A stretch of 64,000 bases of DNA. Origin: Macquaria australasica (lineage: Eukaryota; Chordata; Actinopteri; Centrarchiformes; Percichthyidae). The translations under genes were made by a program, and so were the position numbers. The stretch lies in contig SEMN01000344.1 in NCBI GenBank assembly GCA_005408345.1, forward strand, positions 218,501-282,500, in the 5' to 3' direction. Of this stretch, positions 1 through 10,831 are shown piece after piece (the first letter of the stretch is position 1; every line of letters starts with the position of its first letter). The notes under the pieces are model-generated. The model saw only the letters and a program-made list of their open reading frames with translations. It ran no database searches and was not told where the DNA came from.

Positions 1-1282
1 GAACTGACCTTGCAAGTACCGGTACTCCACTATGTCAAACGCTATAACTGTAGCAGTTTAGAATGCATTAAGATTTCGACAAAAACACATAAGTTGAACA
101 TAAAGAGGAAAATCTAACCAACACCACTAGAATCACCTCTTCAATTCGGCAACATCCAACTTAAGGAGCACAACATATTAATAATAAATTTAAACTTAAA
201 GAAGGAATGATTATTAATTATAATAACCAATAACTCTTTTAACATACAGATGGGCATGTGAGTATTGTCTTTCAAGATATACTTGAAAAAATGTGAACCT
301 CTCCTTTAAAAACAAAGGATTTATTGCAGGGCCGTAGTCCAAATTCCCCCAAGTGCAAACACACACACCCTTAAGAAACATTTGACTAGACACCAAACTC
401 TGCAAAAAAAAATATTTACATTATGTTTACTTGATTGGCTGTTGAGCTATATTTTCTTGTCTGATTTCTTTATTCTATTCTATATTTTCTGTCTATTTTG
501 TCTCCCTACATGAATGTAAATGCCGTTTAAAAGAATACTTCACAATGCCAGGAATATAACTTATATTCCTATTAATCTATATATTTAAATACATTAAACT
601 TAATTGTTCTGCCTATAAACAGTCACACTTAAAAATATTGACTCTAAAGAATATCAGAATCATCCCCAAATTCCCAGAAACGAGACAGAGGACATGACCT
701 CAGTGTCCTTAGTAGTAGCTGCACTCCTGTTTTTTTTTAAACAATATACGTATGTACAAAATATAGAAACAAACAGCTTTTGCTTTTTACTAACTTCAAA
801 ATAACTTAAATCAACTTCCTCAAACTAAACTGATAAATCAGACATGATCATCATTGGTCCCAAATCCCTCACCAAGACCACTCACAACTTCTGCCTCCCC
901 ATCGATAACTTCACTCTGTTTCCCTCCCCACACATTTTAGTGTGTTGCTTTCTATGACCATTTTAACTTGTGTAAAGTGTCTTTGAGCACCCTGAAAAGT
1001 GCTCTATAAATAAATTGTATTATTATTATTAAAGACATACAGTAGAAAGCACTATATCGGAAGGCTAAAATTCCTGAATTTGAATCCCATTACCCTCTGA
1101 CAGCACAGATAAGATTGTAATAAAACAGAACAAACATTCCCAGGGGCTACTAGTGGGACGGCTGTAAAATGAGCAAAGTCATCAGTATATGTTGTCTGGT
1201 CTCGTTGGGTGTAATGAATGTTGCCACCTCTTGGGTATGCCAGCAGGACATTGGACTCTAACACTGCCTCTGTTTCTTTCAG
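1..1282. other. Upstream intron of trub1 (no exon seen)
   Basis: No coding exon could be found here. The conserved block around the catalytic Asp of TruB-type synthases (HGGTLD) is absent on the plus strand, so earlier trub1 exons must lie before the window. The stretch is AT-rich. It holds a LINE 3' tail near 960-1033 and otherwise nothing I can name. Confidence 0.6.
955..1033 (+). repeat. LINE 3' tail remnant ending in ATT repeats
   Basis: The segment reads as a short 3' end with the pattern gtgtaaagtgtctttgagc, then aaagtgctctataaataaa, then an ATT trinucleotide run. This is the usual form of the 3' end of fish L2/CR1-group LINEs and of SINEs that borrow it. Only the tail remains. The family name comes from recollection of the pattern, not from a search. 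Confidence 0.5.
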
Positions 1283-4200
1283 TTGTTGGGGTTGGAAATG
1301 GAACAAAGATGCTCAGTACAATGTTGGCTGGTTCTAAGGTGAGTTATGGAAACAAACACTTATTCACAATAAAGCTGTTAAGAGCTCAATTAACACAACT
1401 GTGAAATAGTTCTGCTTAAAAAGAACAGGTTTCCATTATGACAAGCCTGTTAATTATAAAACCGCACAAAACAAAAGGACTTGACAATTTGTGGATTAGT
1501 TATGAACACAACACACAACAATGTGTTATTACTGTCCAGGCGGCTGTATCACTGTAGGACCTGTTGAGTAGCTACAACAGAATGTATGTTACTATATGAT
1601 ATGATAAAATCAAACTAAAGTTGGATAAAGTCAGGAAGTACAATACTGAGTGAAATATCATAAATTAATAATTTAGGAATATTTAAAAATGTTACATTAT
1701 AATGCTGTATAAAGCTCAGATAAACCCAGTGTACACTACCTGCTCAGCACCAGCAGGTAACCCTAACCCTAAAGAGCTAGATATTAATGTTGAGAACCCT
1801 GGACTCCCACAGTTCTGAATGGTTGACTAGAAGGTTATTGTTTGTTCTGGGAGTCTCAACGCTGGCTCAATTAGTATCTTATTGTTAATGTTTGAGGACA
1901 GTCAGTGCATACTTTGACCAAATGAAACACTTGCTCCCGTTATAGTGTAATATTTGGTGTTTAGAATGAGCAGCATGAATATTTGTAGATTTCAGCAGGG
2001 CACAAAATTAGCACCTGCCACCTGCCAAATTCTGGTAAAATATGCAAGTGGCTGGTAGATTTGCTTCACTCTCAATGGTAATCTATTCAGTGGCTGGTAA
2101 AATGTGAACATTCACAAGCCATTTGGCTGGCGGAAAAAAAATTAGTTAATTATTAGTTAAAGTTAATTTTGCACCATACATATAAGTGGTCATTAATACA
2201 CAGAGACAATAAAGGGATGTTTGTTTTTCAGAAATATGTTGCTGTGGGGGAACTTGGGAAAGCAACAGATACGCTTGATGCCTCTGGCAGTGTGATTCTG
2301 GAGAAAGACTTTGGTAAATTTTGAAGCACAAATTTTATCATTTCATTTGAACAGTTAATCTGATTCAGCAGTCTAATGGAAGTGTGCATGCCTCTCTATT
2401 TTATGTGATTTTTGCCCACAGAACACATAACCAGGTTGGACATTGAGGACAAGCTGAAAGCTTTCACTGGTGACATCATGCAAGTTCCTCCACTGTGAGT
2501 AAAGGCTCAGATCTCAATAACAGTTATGTATGTGAAAGTGAACTGTTCAGGGGTTTAACTTGCAGATCATTTCTAAGTTAGCCCATCTGGTCAAAATCTC
2601 CATTCATACACGCACAATACAAACCTAATTGGCAGAAAGCAATGCAATTTACTGTGCAAGTTCATGCTCCTCAGAGGATGAAGCCATTATGGACCCTCCA
2701 TGAGTTTTTCTCTTGCACCATCCTCAGGACAAATTGTCAGCTTACTGTACATAGAAAGTTGGAAGAAGCATTTGGAATCTGGTGATTCCATAACCTGGGC
2801 CCGTATTTTTCAGATGGTTAAAAATGACAGATAAAAGTAAAAATCCTTCACTTATACTTGGATTTGGAACCAAGATGGACAGAGATGGATGTTAAAGGCC
2901 TTTTCACATGGAGTGCGTCACCAAGAAACTGGACAAAAATGTGAATATTTGTCCTGGCGAAATTGATCAATCAATCATCAAAAGCATTTACATTTACCAC
3001 GACTAAAAGTCAGGACAGTTTCCCCCGTTATGTCAAAGTTTGTCGCAGAGAAGACCATATGTCAGTGAGTCAGTTTAGATAAGTCTGTATTGAAGAAGAG
3101 CCCTTCTGATCAGCAATGCCCATTGTGGCAGCGTGTCAGTGGAGAGAGGAGACCTGTGACAACCAACAATAATCATGTAAATAGTTACACTACTTGCCGT
3201 CACCAGCTATTTTTTTGGCTGGTGCAGCACCTGTTCACCTTCGTGGACTGCAATCTGGGTCTGATATCTGTGTGCAGGTTTTTTGGGCTTTATCAGATTT
3301 TATGGGCTGCTGCAGGACTTAAAGAAAGGTGATCTGCCATTGTTGTTTCCGTGTCATGTAGCACTTACCATTTGTGATTGACTGGCTGAACTGATCTTTA
3401 GACCTGTAACAATTAGTCAATCAATCGATTAGTTGATCGACAGAAAATTAAGCGGCAATCATTTTGATAATCTAATAATTTTCAAGCATTTTTTAAAGCA
3501 AAAATGGCAAAACATTTACTGATTCCAGCTTCTCAAATGTGAACTTGCTTGTTTTCTGTCTTCTATGACAGTAAACTAGATATCTTTGAGTTCTGGACTG
3601 TTGGTCCGTTGATCTTATCACAGGCAAATTCAGGAGAAAACTGACCTGGTAGCAAATACAATGAATGCTGCATTTCAGCAGAGCCTTACATTGTTCAACC
3701 TTGTATGTGTATTGTTTCGTTCAGTGACAAATGAATCGCCCTAAAATGAATGTTTATGTAAAAGCATTAATTGTTGTTAATTTTATGTGTTGATGCTGAA
3801 GATATTCAAGATTTCACACAAATAAAGTGTACTCTGAAGTCTAAACTGTAAAGGTCTTTGCAGAGTGATTAGGGTTAGAGAAACCTAATAGTAATAAGGA
3901 TTTTTAACTCCCTCTAGTCTCTAAGAATAGATACATTATGTATGTTGCTGTTTTTCTATGATGGTGCAGTGAACCTTGCAGCCTCTAGAGGTCGCTAGCA
4001 GGGCTTTCCACTTGTGTTGTGCATGTGTCCCTTGCCCTGTGAAGAAGCGCTCCTGCCAGTGATCGAGGCATTTTATCCAGGCACACAGCCTTGTTGCAAC
4101 ATTTCACAGTGAGGAAGAAGAGGAACGCTTCTGCATTACATTGTTTCTCTGTGATATGGAACAGTAGGATGGATGTAATTGATATCAACAGTTCTTAGTG

Positions 4201-4932
4201 CAGCTTATCTTTTCCAGTGAAAAAGACAGGCATCTTCAGTATGGTGTGATTCATTGATTTTTTTTGTCATTTCAGCTACTCGGCACTGAAAAGAGACGGC
4301 CAGCGTATGTCTGTCCTGCTGAAGAAAGGTCACAAAGTGGAGGCCAAACCAGCCAGACCAGTCACTGTGTACAACCTGACCCTGCAAGAGTTCAAGCCTC
4401 CTCTCTTCACTCTGGGTTAGCACACGCTACATAATGCTCTATGTAAATCTGACTGTCTGGTATTTAAAATTGCCTTTTGGATGTCATTTCCTGCTGTTTC
4501 CATTATGTTTTTATGTTAAATTACACATGCGAACAAACAGTTTTATTTCTGTAACAGATATTGAGTGTGGTGGTGGATTTTATGTCAGAAGCTTGGTGGA
4601 TGACCTGGGAAAAGGTGAGATTAATTCATTCTATTTCACAATTTCTTCATGAGTATGTTTATGGAAAAGTCAATAAACTAAACCATGAGAGTAACGTGTG
4701 CCTGTGTGCTGCAGCTCTGTCTACATGTGCTCATGTGAAGGAACTGATCCGGACCAAGCAGGGTCAGTTCACCCTGGAGGAGCATGCCTTACATGAGGAG
4801 CAGTGGACACTGGAGCATGTCCTGCTCTCTCTGCAGCCCTGCTCAGAGTCAGAGCACGGTATGGACTGTACACACCCAGCAGAAGCTGACACCTTAGGAA
4901 CACGCTCTGAGCAGGACCCAAAGGGACAGTGA
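1283..4932 (+). CDS. trub1: tRNA pseudouridine-55 synthase TRUB1, 3' six coding exons (5' end outside window)
   Basis: TruB-family synthase that isomerises U55 in the T-loop of tRNAs; family work also links mammalian TRUB1 to mRNA sites and let-7 maturation. Exons seen: 1283-1338, 2232-2313, 2422-2494, 4276-4415, 4558-4614 and 4715-4932, all bounded by AG/GT with consistent phases. They encode 207 residues plus TGA. Readable blocks in order are VGVGNGTKML, VAVGELGKATDTLDASG, FTGDIMQVPPLYSALKRDGQ, EAKPARPVTVYNL, DIECGGGFYVRSLVDDLGK and RTKQGQFTLEEHAL, which match vertebrate TRUB1 rather than TRUB2. The exon with the catalytic Asp (HGGTLD block) is upstream of the window. The C-terminal tail after about 4860 is fish-specific and low in conservation. 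No frameshift or stop interrupts it, so it is probably functional. Confidence 0.92.
2665..2760 (-). repeat. Degenerate short interspersed repeat in trub1 intron
   Basis: The stretch contains agaggatgaagcc, then a caccatcctcagg block. On the opposite strand this resembles the dispersed repeat seen at 56530-56950 and at 49205-49920. It is short and diverged, so the assignment is tentative. Confidence 0.35.
3400..3645 (+). repeat. Non-autonomous DNA-transposon remnant with ATCGATTAGT-like end
   Basis: Begins with caattagtcaatcaatcgat, continues through gacagaaaattaagcggc, then ttccagcttctcaaatgtga and ttctggactgttggt. This succession is a familiar high-copy teleost repeat whose ends are AT-rich inverted repeats. 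Only the left part is present here, in the 1.8-kb trub1 intron between the exons at 2422 and 4276. The identification is from recollection. Confidence 0.5.
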
Positions 4933-5860
4933 AGAGCTGGGATGGCTCGTTATGAGTCACCTCTTGGATATTTTGTGTTGTTGAGCAGATGAAGTGTGAC
5001 AAATTGAGACAAATGTCACAACCACTTGTTTTGGGACTCAGTGGACCAGTGTAATTACACTGGACTCCTGATTTGTAGTCCATGTTCTAGGGGTTTCTGT
5101 CTTGTCTCTGACTGCCTCATCTGCCAATTCATTTTTAGTTGCATTTGTAAATAATTCTGTATTTGGAAGTGACAGCCCCACTCTACCCTCCACCCCAGCC
5201 TCTTGTCTTCACCGGTTCATATCCCTCCTGGTATTGTAGAGCCAGGAGATAAAAACGTTATAAAGTATACATCTGTCTTATCACAATTTCAAAAATCATT
5301 TCCGCTATATGAAAATGAGAAATGATATACTGTGTTAGGGAAGACTGCTCAACAATGCACACCGCAATTTTCAATTTTTGAGTCTGTCTTGAACAGACAT
5401 ACAGTGTATATTAAACATAAAACTGAGAAAGACATATCACACTGCAGAAAAGATTTAAAATATTAGTTTATTTTTGTATAATTTCTTTATTAAAATAGTT
5501 TCTGTTTGTGGGGAATCTTTAAGATCAGCAGAAACATTAACTTGATTTATATTGTGATTTAATAGTATAGCAAAATCGACTGATGTAAAAAGGAGTATTG
5601 TGATAACATTTTGCCAGCTGTTTGGTCTTGATGTGGACATTATCTTCATTTAGGTGGTCTTGTATCAAACACTAGCAGTTGCACCTTCAGTAGCCATGCT
5701 AGAAAACACATTTGCAGACCAGGTAAAATATATTGTATTAGTCAATTTACCTGGAGGTTTCTGTGTGCAATTGCCAGGCTGGGTGCTCTAAATGGAGCTC
5801 TTACAAAGACATTTGACAAGTGAATAAAGGCAATTTCTGTTCTTTGAGTACACAGTGTTG
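4933..5860 (+). other. Probable trub1 3' UTR
   Basis: After the TGA at 4930-4932 the sequence is non-coding and AT-rich, with the first clear canonical AATAAA at 5823-5828. Variant signals such as ATAAAA near 5249 could end the transcript earlier. No other gene begins here. Confidence 0.4.
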
Positions 5861-7180
5861 AGTTTTTTTTAAAGATTGGAGTACTCCACATCTGAGAGTG
5901 TTGTTGCATCAGCAGTGCTGTATACTGCATGTCTAATTTAGATTGTTCTACACTTGCAGATTAAAGAAATATTCAAGGGAAACAAAAAAATTTCTTTATT
6001 AAATACTTAGATTTCTAACATCATTCAGAGTGGCTGCTGGTCATGATGGAGCTATTTCTTTACTAGACCTCACAGTTGTCTTTTCCTGCCCATTACTGTG
6101 CTGGCTGAGGGAGAGGCAGAAACATAATGCATAAAAAGGTGTGATAGCAGCCTGGTGAAGGTATCTCTGGCATGCTGGCAAAGAGTTTTTCTAAATGTAG
6201 AAGTCTTGTTTCATATTTCTTTTACTGTCATTGTTTCTTCTCCTTTAAGCAAGCAGTGTGAAATGACAAAACTAACTGCACTGCCTTATATCTGTAATCA
6301 AGGACAGGAGAGTATTAGTGCATACTCTGAACAGACTAATATTGCATCTACCAGATGGAGTGGCATAATTAGGCTGTACCATGATGCAGTACTGCTATAG
6401 TCCATACTGCAGGTGATAATGGTGCCACAGCATGGAAGAGACAGAGAGTAGCTGACTGATAAAACATGAATGGAAGACCGTTCCCTCCTGGTTAGGAATG
6501 ATTACAAAATCCAAATTAATTGATAAATTATTTCATAATTTTGATTTGATTAAAATCATACTTCTGACTTAGTATCTGAAAATAGTATTTTTGTATCTCA
6601 TAATTATGACCTAGTAAGTCAAAGTTTCAGCTTATTTTCTTACAGGTTTTAACTTTCTATCTGAATAGTATGACTGAACTGTCTCATATGTTAGAGTTAC
6701 TAGCCTAATTATATGTAATGCTTTGTCAAAAGTGAGAGATAGTCATTTTTCAAAATTAGACGTAAATCAAAGTTATGGGTTAAGTCAAATTAACTTGCCT
6801 TGTTATCTCATCTCAACATAGTAGCCTATATCATCATTTTGACATAAAGGCGCTGCACAATTACTCATTGTAATTACGCCTGTGGTTGGGTGTAAGTTCG
6901 GAGCTGTGTCAGTGATATCACCAAACTATGAAGGAACGATGACGGTGTAAATTACAAAAGCTAAATGCGGAATGAGGAAGCTGCTGTCAATCAAGCACAG
7001 TACTTACATGCCCACACAGTAGAGGTCTAATCGCGCACACGCACATCTTTCTTGTCCAGGTGCCAAGTCCAAAAATTGTGCACCGATGTCTGCTTCCCAA
7101 AAACTTCCCAAACTGTAAACTGCTTCCCTTTGAAAATGTTGGCCCTCCCTAATCATGAACTAATGGAGTTTTAAAAAAAG
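5860..7180. other. Intergenic spacer trub1-hhex, proximal part
   Basis: AT-rich sequence with no exon, RNA gene or clear mobile element on either strand. The short open frames here lack any recognisable motif and behave as chance frames. Confidence 0.5.
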
Positions 7181-7199
7181 AAAAAGCAACAGAAGGAGC

Positions 7200-8050
7200 A
7201 CATGAAGCAGCTGGATAATCTCAGTACCATATTTTATTACTTTGTCCCATATTACGATCACCAAAACATTAATATTGTGTACACGTAGCGGTTCAGTGCT
7301 TTCATGAGTATGAATATATATGGAAAATGTTTAGTCGTAAGCAGGAGACACTGAAAAGCTTTGAGTCTTTGGAAATGTTAATGGTAACATACATGGCGCC
7401 TCTGCTGAGAAGTTATCAATCGTTTTTGGACAGGAGTCTGACGCCGCGGGAAGCTGGCCGGATCAATGAGCTACAATGATTGTCTCAGTCCAAATATTAG
7501 CCGATTGGTGATTTCTTTCATGTCTTCAAGGCTGCTCATATCCCTGTTTGCTCTCTGAGTCCACTTTATCTAAATTACAGCCGTTAGAAAGTTGGCAGTT
7601 AGCGGCGTGCTCTTTAAAGACGCATCAGAAAATCGAAGCATTGGATTCTATTAGTGCGCACATTTATCAGTAAGAAGCAATAGGCCTCCTCCTAACACTG
7701 AAGCGCGACTTGTGACCGTATCATTAATGAAGTCACCAGGTAAAAATAAATCTAGATGACCATAAAACGTACAGCTGGAGCCTTTAGAGTCAGAGAGCAG
7801 CTTTTCTGTCCGTGGTGTAACTCTGGAACAGAGGACTTATCGGTTATTGTTCAACACTTTGCGGAAACCCGTGTGAGGGACTAAACATGCACTTAGAGAG
7901 TCATTAAAGCGATTTGCATGTATAGTCATTATCATAAGTATATCACCTCAACAGCACTGATAGGTGGATTTCACAGGAAAACTCCAAACATTCAAATTAT
8001 GAGTTAATCACTCGCCATTCAATTGCACCGTTAGGGATGTAGATTGCAGT
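7200..8050. promoter_or_regulatory. Candidate distal regulatory region upstream of hhex
   Basis: A block of more even composition than its AT-rich surroundings, with no coding frame and no repeat signature. It carries an octamer ATTTGCAT at about 7913-7920 and several homeodomain-type TAAT/ATTA cores, and lies 2.8-3.6 kb upstream of the hhex start. Such islands in fish spacers are often conserved enhancers. That role is inferred and no conservation data were available. Confidence 0.25.
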
Positions 8051-8865
8051 TAATTTGTAATACATTGCTGAAGATAACACTCAAAGCTGTTTGATTAGTC
8101 AAAGACCCATTTAACGCATGTTTGGACTGTGCCTAAAACCTGGGCCAACACTGAGGTCATGTCATCTAGATTTTTTTCTGAGAAAACTACCTGCTGGATT
8201 ATTTTAGCTGATTCCAGTATTTTTGATTACAACAGAAAATAAAGACATGATTCAGTATTTCCCCACCAGAACTGTATCCCTGTGTGAAGAAAGCTTTGGA
8301 ACACCATTTAAAAATGTAGTCCATTCATTCAGATTAGGGTGATGAAAGATAGGAAATAGTCTCACGATAACTGATAAAAAGGCATAGAAGGAGAAGAACT
8401 GTTGGTCAGGAATAAGAACTAGTGGTAACGTGAACACTGATCATAATGACATCCAAATATGAAACATCCATTCATATTTTATATTTATTTAGTTTTAAGC
8501 AACATGACAATAAAGAGCCACTTCATAGAAATAGACAAATGTATAACATGTCAAATATGGCATGTGTGTATTTAATGTCAGTGAAGAAGTTGTTGCCCCA
8601 AAACTCAACAGCAGTGTAATAATACTTGTCAAGAGGAATGAATGAGTATTGCCTTCATTGTGCCTGTGTGGGTGTGTCAGCATAACTGAGCAGACCTACC
8701 GGCACAGACTCAGGGGCCTCTGAGCAAGAGCTTCCGCATGAAGTGACTGTTAAAAGCATTTTTGATTAAAACGTCAGATAGCTCAGTCAACAGATGTCCT
8801 GATCATGTTTTGTTTTTATTCTGATCCTTTAATATTGAGTATCTGCTGATGCAGAAATGGATCAG

Positions 8866-9051
8866 TTTCTACCTGTTAAAAGGGAGTTTTTCCTTGCCAC
8901 TGTCGCATAGTGCTTGCTCATGGTGGGAACTGTTGGGTCTCTGTAAACATAAAGAGTCGGTCTAGACCTGCTCTATTCGAAAAAGTGCCCTGAGATAACT
9001 TTGTTATGATATGGCACTATATAAATAAAACTGAATTGAATTGAATTGAAT
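8866..9051 (+). mobile_element. Solo L2-type LINE 3' tail
   Basis: Severely 5'-truncated LINE insertion. It runs from the conserved tttctacctgttaaaaggg block through gtcggtctagacctgctc and gcccTGAGATAACTTTG to a terminal TGAAT/TTGAA run. The same tail ends the longer L2 copy at 27020-27213 and recurs at 38567-38735 and 54437-54605. It lies between trub1 and hhex. Confidence 0.85.
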
Positions 9052-9629
9052 CTTTCTCTACTTGTGCTCATTTTTTACCAATACACCTGCACAGTGCATG
9101 CGTTCTACATTATACAATTAGTAAGGCACTGTCAATATGCTTAATAGCAGAATATCTCTGCTTTAAGAAAACAAAACCTGCATCAGTTTTTCTCTTTTTT
9201 ATAATATTTATGCTGTAGCACAATATATTAAATATTATTTGAGAGTATAGGTGAATGGGTGTGTTTAGAAGCACTTTCTTACGACCTTCTTAGGAGTTGT
9301 TAGTTCTTAAACGTTTATGTATTGTTGTCTTGTGATTCTGTGCCACTGTAATGTCTTGTTTTTGACTCTGGATTGCTGAAACTCATGTCTGCATAATAAA
9401 TTTACCCTTGGGTACTAATAAAGAAACCTTGACCATGACCTTTAGTGTTTTATCTGTGAAGAGTGTCAGTGGATCTGCTGTGGTAGAAAGCTTTAGAGAG
9501 AATCTCTTCATCTCCAGCTTCAACAAAATTGTTTCAACCAACAACTGAATGTAAGAATTAAAATACCAGGGAGAAAGATGCACACATTAATGCATCAATA
9601 ATAATAATCCAATAATATATAACAGTGGA

Positions 9630-9785
9630 AGTAACCATTATGCTTAAGTATACATCTTGCTGATAATACTTATGTACTTTTCCTTAATTTTAAATGCAGG
9701 AATTGTACTTGAAATGGAGTATGTGTATATTCCAGTATTGCATTTACTGAAGTAAAGGATCTGAATACTTCTTCCACCACTGCTT
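9630..9785 (-). repeat. Short interspersed DNA-transposon-like repeat
   Basis: On the minus strand it begins near gtggtggaagaagtattcag and continues through TACTTCAGTAAATGC-type blocks. This is a common percomorph repeat built on AAGTA/TACTT periodicity. It is degenerate and recognised by pattern only. Confidence 0.5.
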
Positions 9786-10380
9786 ATTACATATATACTA
9801 TATCACAGTATTCTAAATGTAGGCAGGAAAACACGTAGAATCACAATCTTTCACTTGCATGACACGCCTTGTTGGCAAAAGGCTCACAACATATGAAGAC
9901 TAATTTACATCAAATGTAGCCATTATTGGTATAGCCAACTATTTGGTTACAGATCCACTTTAAATCAGTCAAAAGCAATGAAACCAAACCTTACAGGAGA
10001 CACTTTACAAGGACGTTCTCATTTCACTTTCATCTTTTCTTCATCTCTTTATTTTTACATTTCTCAGTGAGGAGATAGAATCTCATATTTTTCATTGATT
10101 AATTACTTTTTCTTCAAAAATTTTTTATTGCCGATCCCTGGCAACTTCACTCAACAGTTTGATATTTGGACGTTTGTTTTTCAGTGAATATAACTGCTTT
10201 CCAAAATGTACGCTTAGCTGCAAACTGTTTCTGCCTGCAACGCTATGAGATGGTCTCCTAGTATTCTGTCTTTTTTGAAGGTGGCCTTTAAAAACACAAG
10301 TCTACTATCAGTGTCATCGCTGCACCATTGTATTACTGAAAACATAGATTTCGGTTTAGTTACAAGATGATTGGCTGTAG
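9786..10380. other. Intergenic spacer before the hhex promoter
   Basis: AT-rich spacer. Nothing recognisable apart from the decayed repeat that ends at 9785. Confidence 0.4.
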
Positions 10381-10399
10381 TGATCTGATTCTCCTGAAA

Positions 10400-10831
10400 T
10401 ACAATTATCTCTTCTCTCCTGTCATCTGATCACTGTGTGCCTCGATTGGAGCTGCGAGTAAGCCAATCAGAAACGGCTGCTGGCCACCTGCAGGAAGTTG
10501 GCCGTCCACTTATCTCCTCCCTCCTCCGCCTGCAGCCAGATAACAGCCCCAACAGTTAGATCAAGTACCAGCTAATCCACCACCGCAACCATATGGACAC
10601 CAAAACAGTCTAACGGTCTTCTCCACAGCCCTGAAATACTCTCTTTGGTGTGTTTCGGAAGTCAGTGGACTCAAGTTTGTGCAGAAAGTTCCAGTAGATA
10701 TTTGGTAGTAGGCCTATGTAAAGAAATTCTTCTGACATACTGTCGATAAAGAGGAAGGCTGTAGGGAGAGAAAGGAGGGACGCAGCCTTCCGTTAACTCA
10801 GTTCCAGCGCGCAGTGGCGGCAAAGGGCACC
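10400..10831 (+). promoter_or_regulatory. hhex promoter and 5' UTR
   Basis: GC content rises towards the start codon. CCAATCAG lies at 10463-10470 and an inverted CCAAT (ATTGG) near 10445. GATA-type sites are TTATCT at 10510-10515 and AGATAA at 10538-10543, with pyrimidine-rich CTCCTCC blocks between them. No TATA box is evident. This suits a CCAAT/GATA-driven promoter with the start site somewhere in 10540-10620, which is inferred from spacing. GATA control of Hhex is known in mammals. The start codon context is ggcaccATGa. Confidence 0.6.

Noticed and set aside
1757..1772. Telomere-like ccctaaccctaa words in a trub1 intron
   Set aside because: Only two units, too few to suggest an interstitial telomere.
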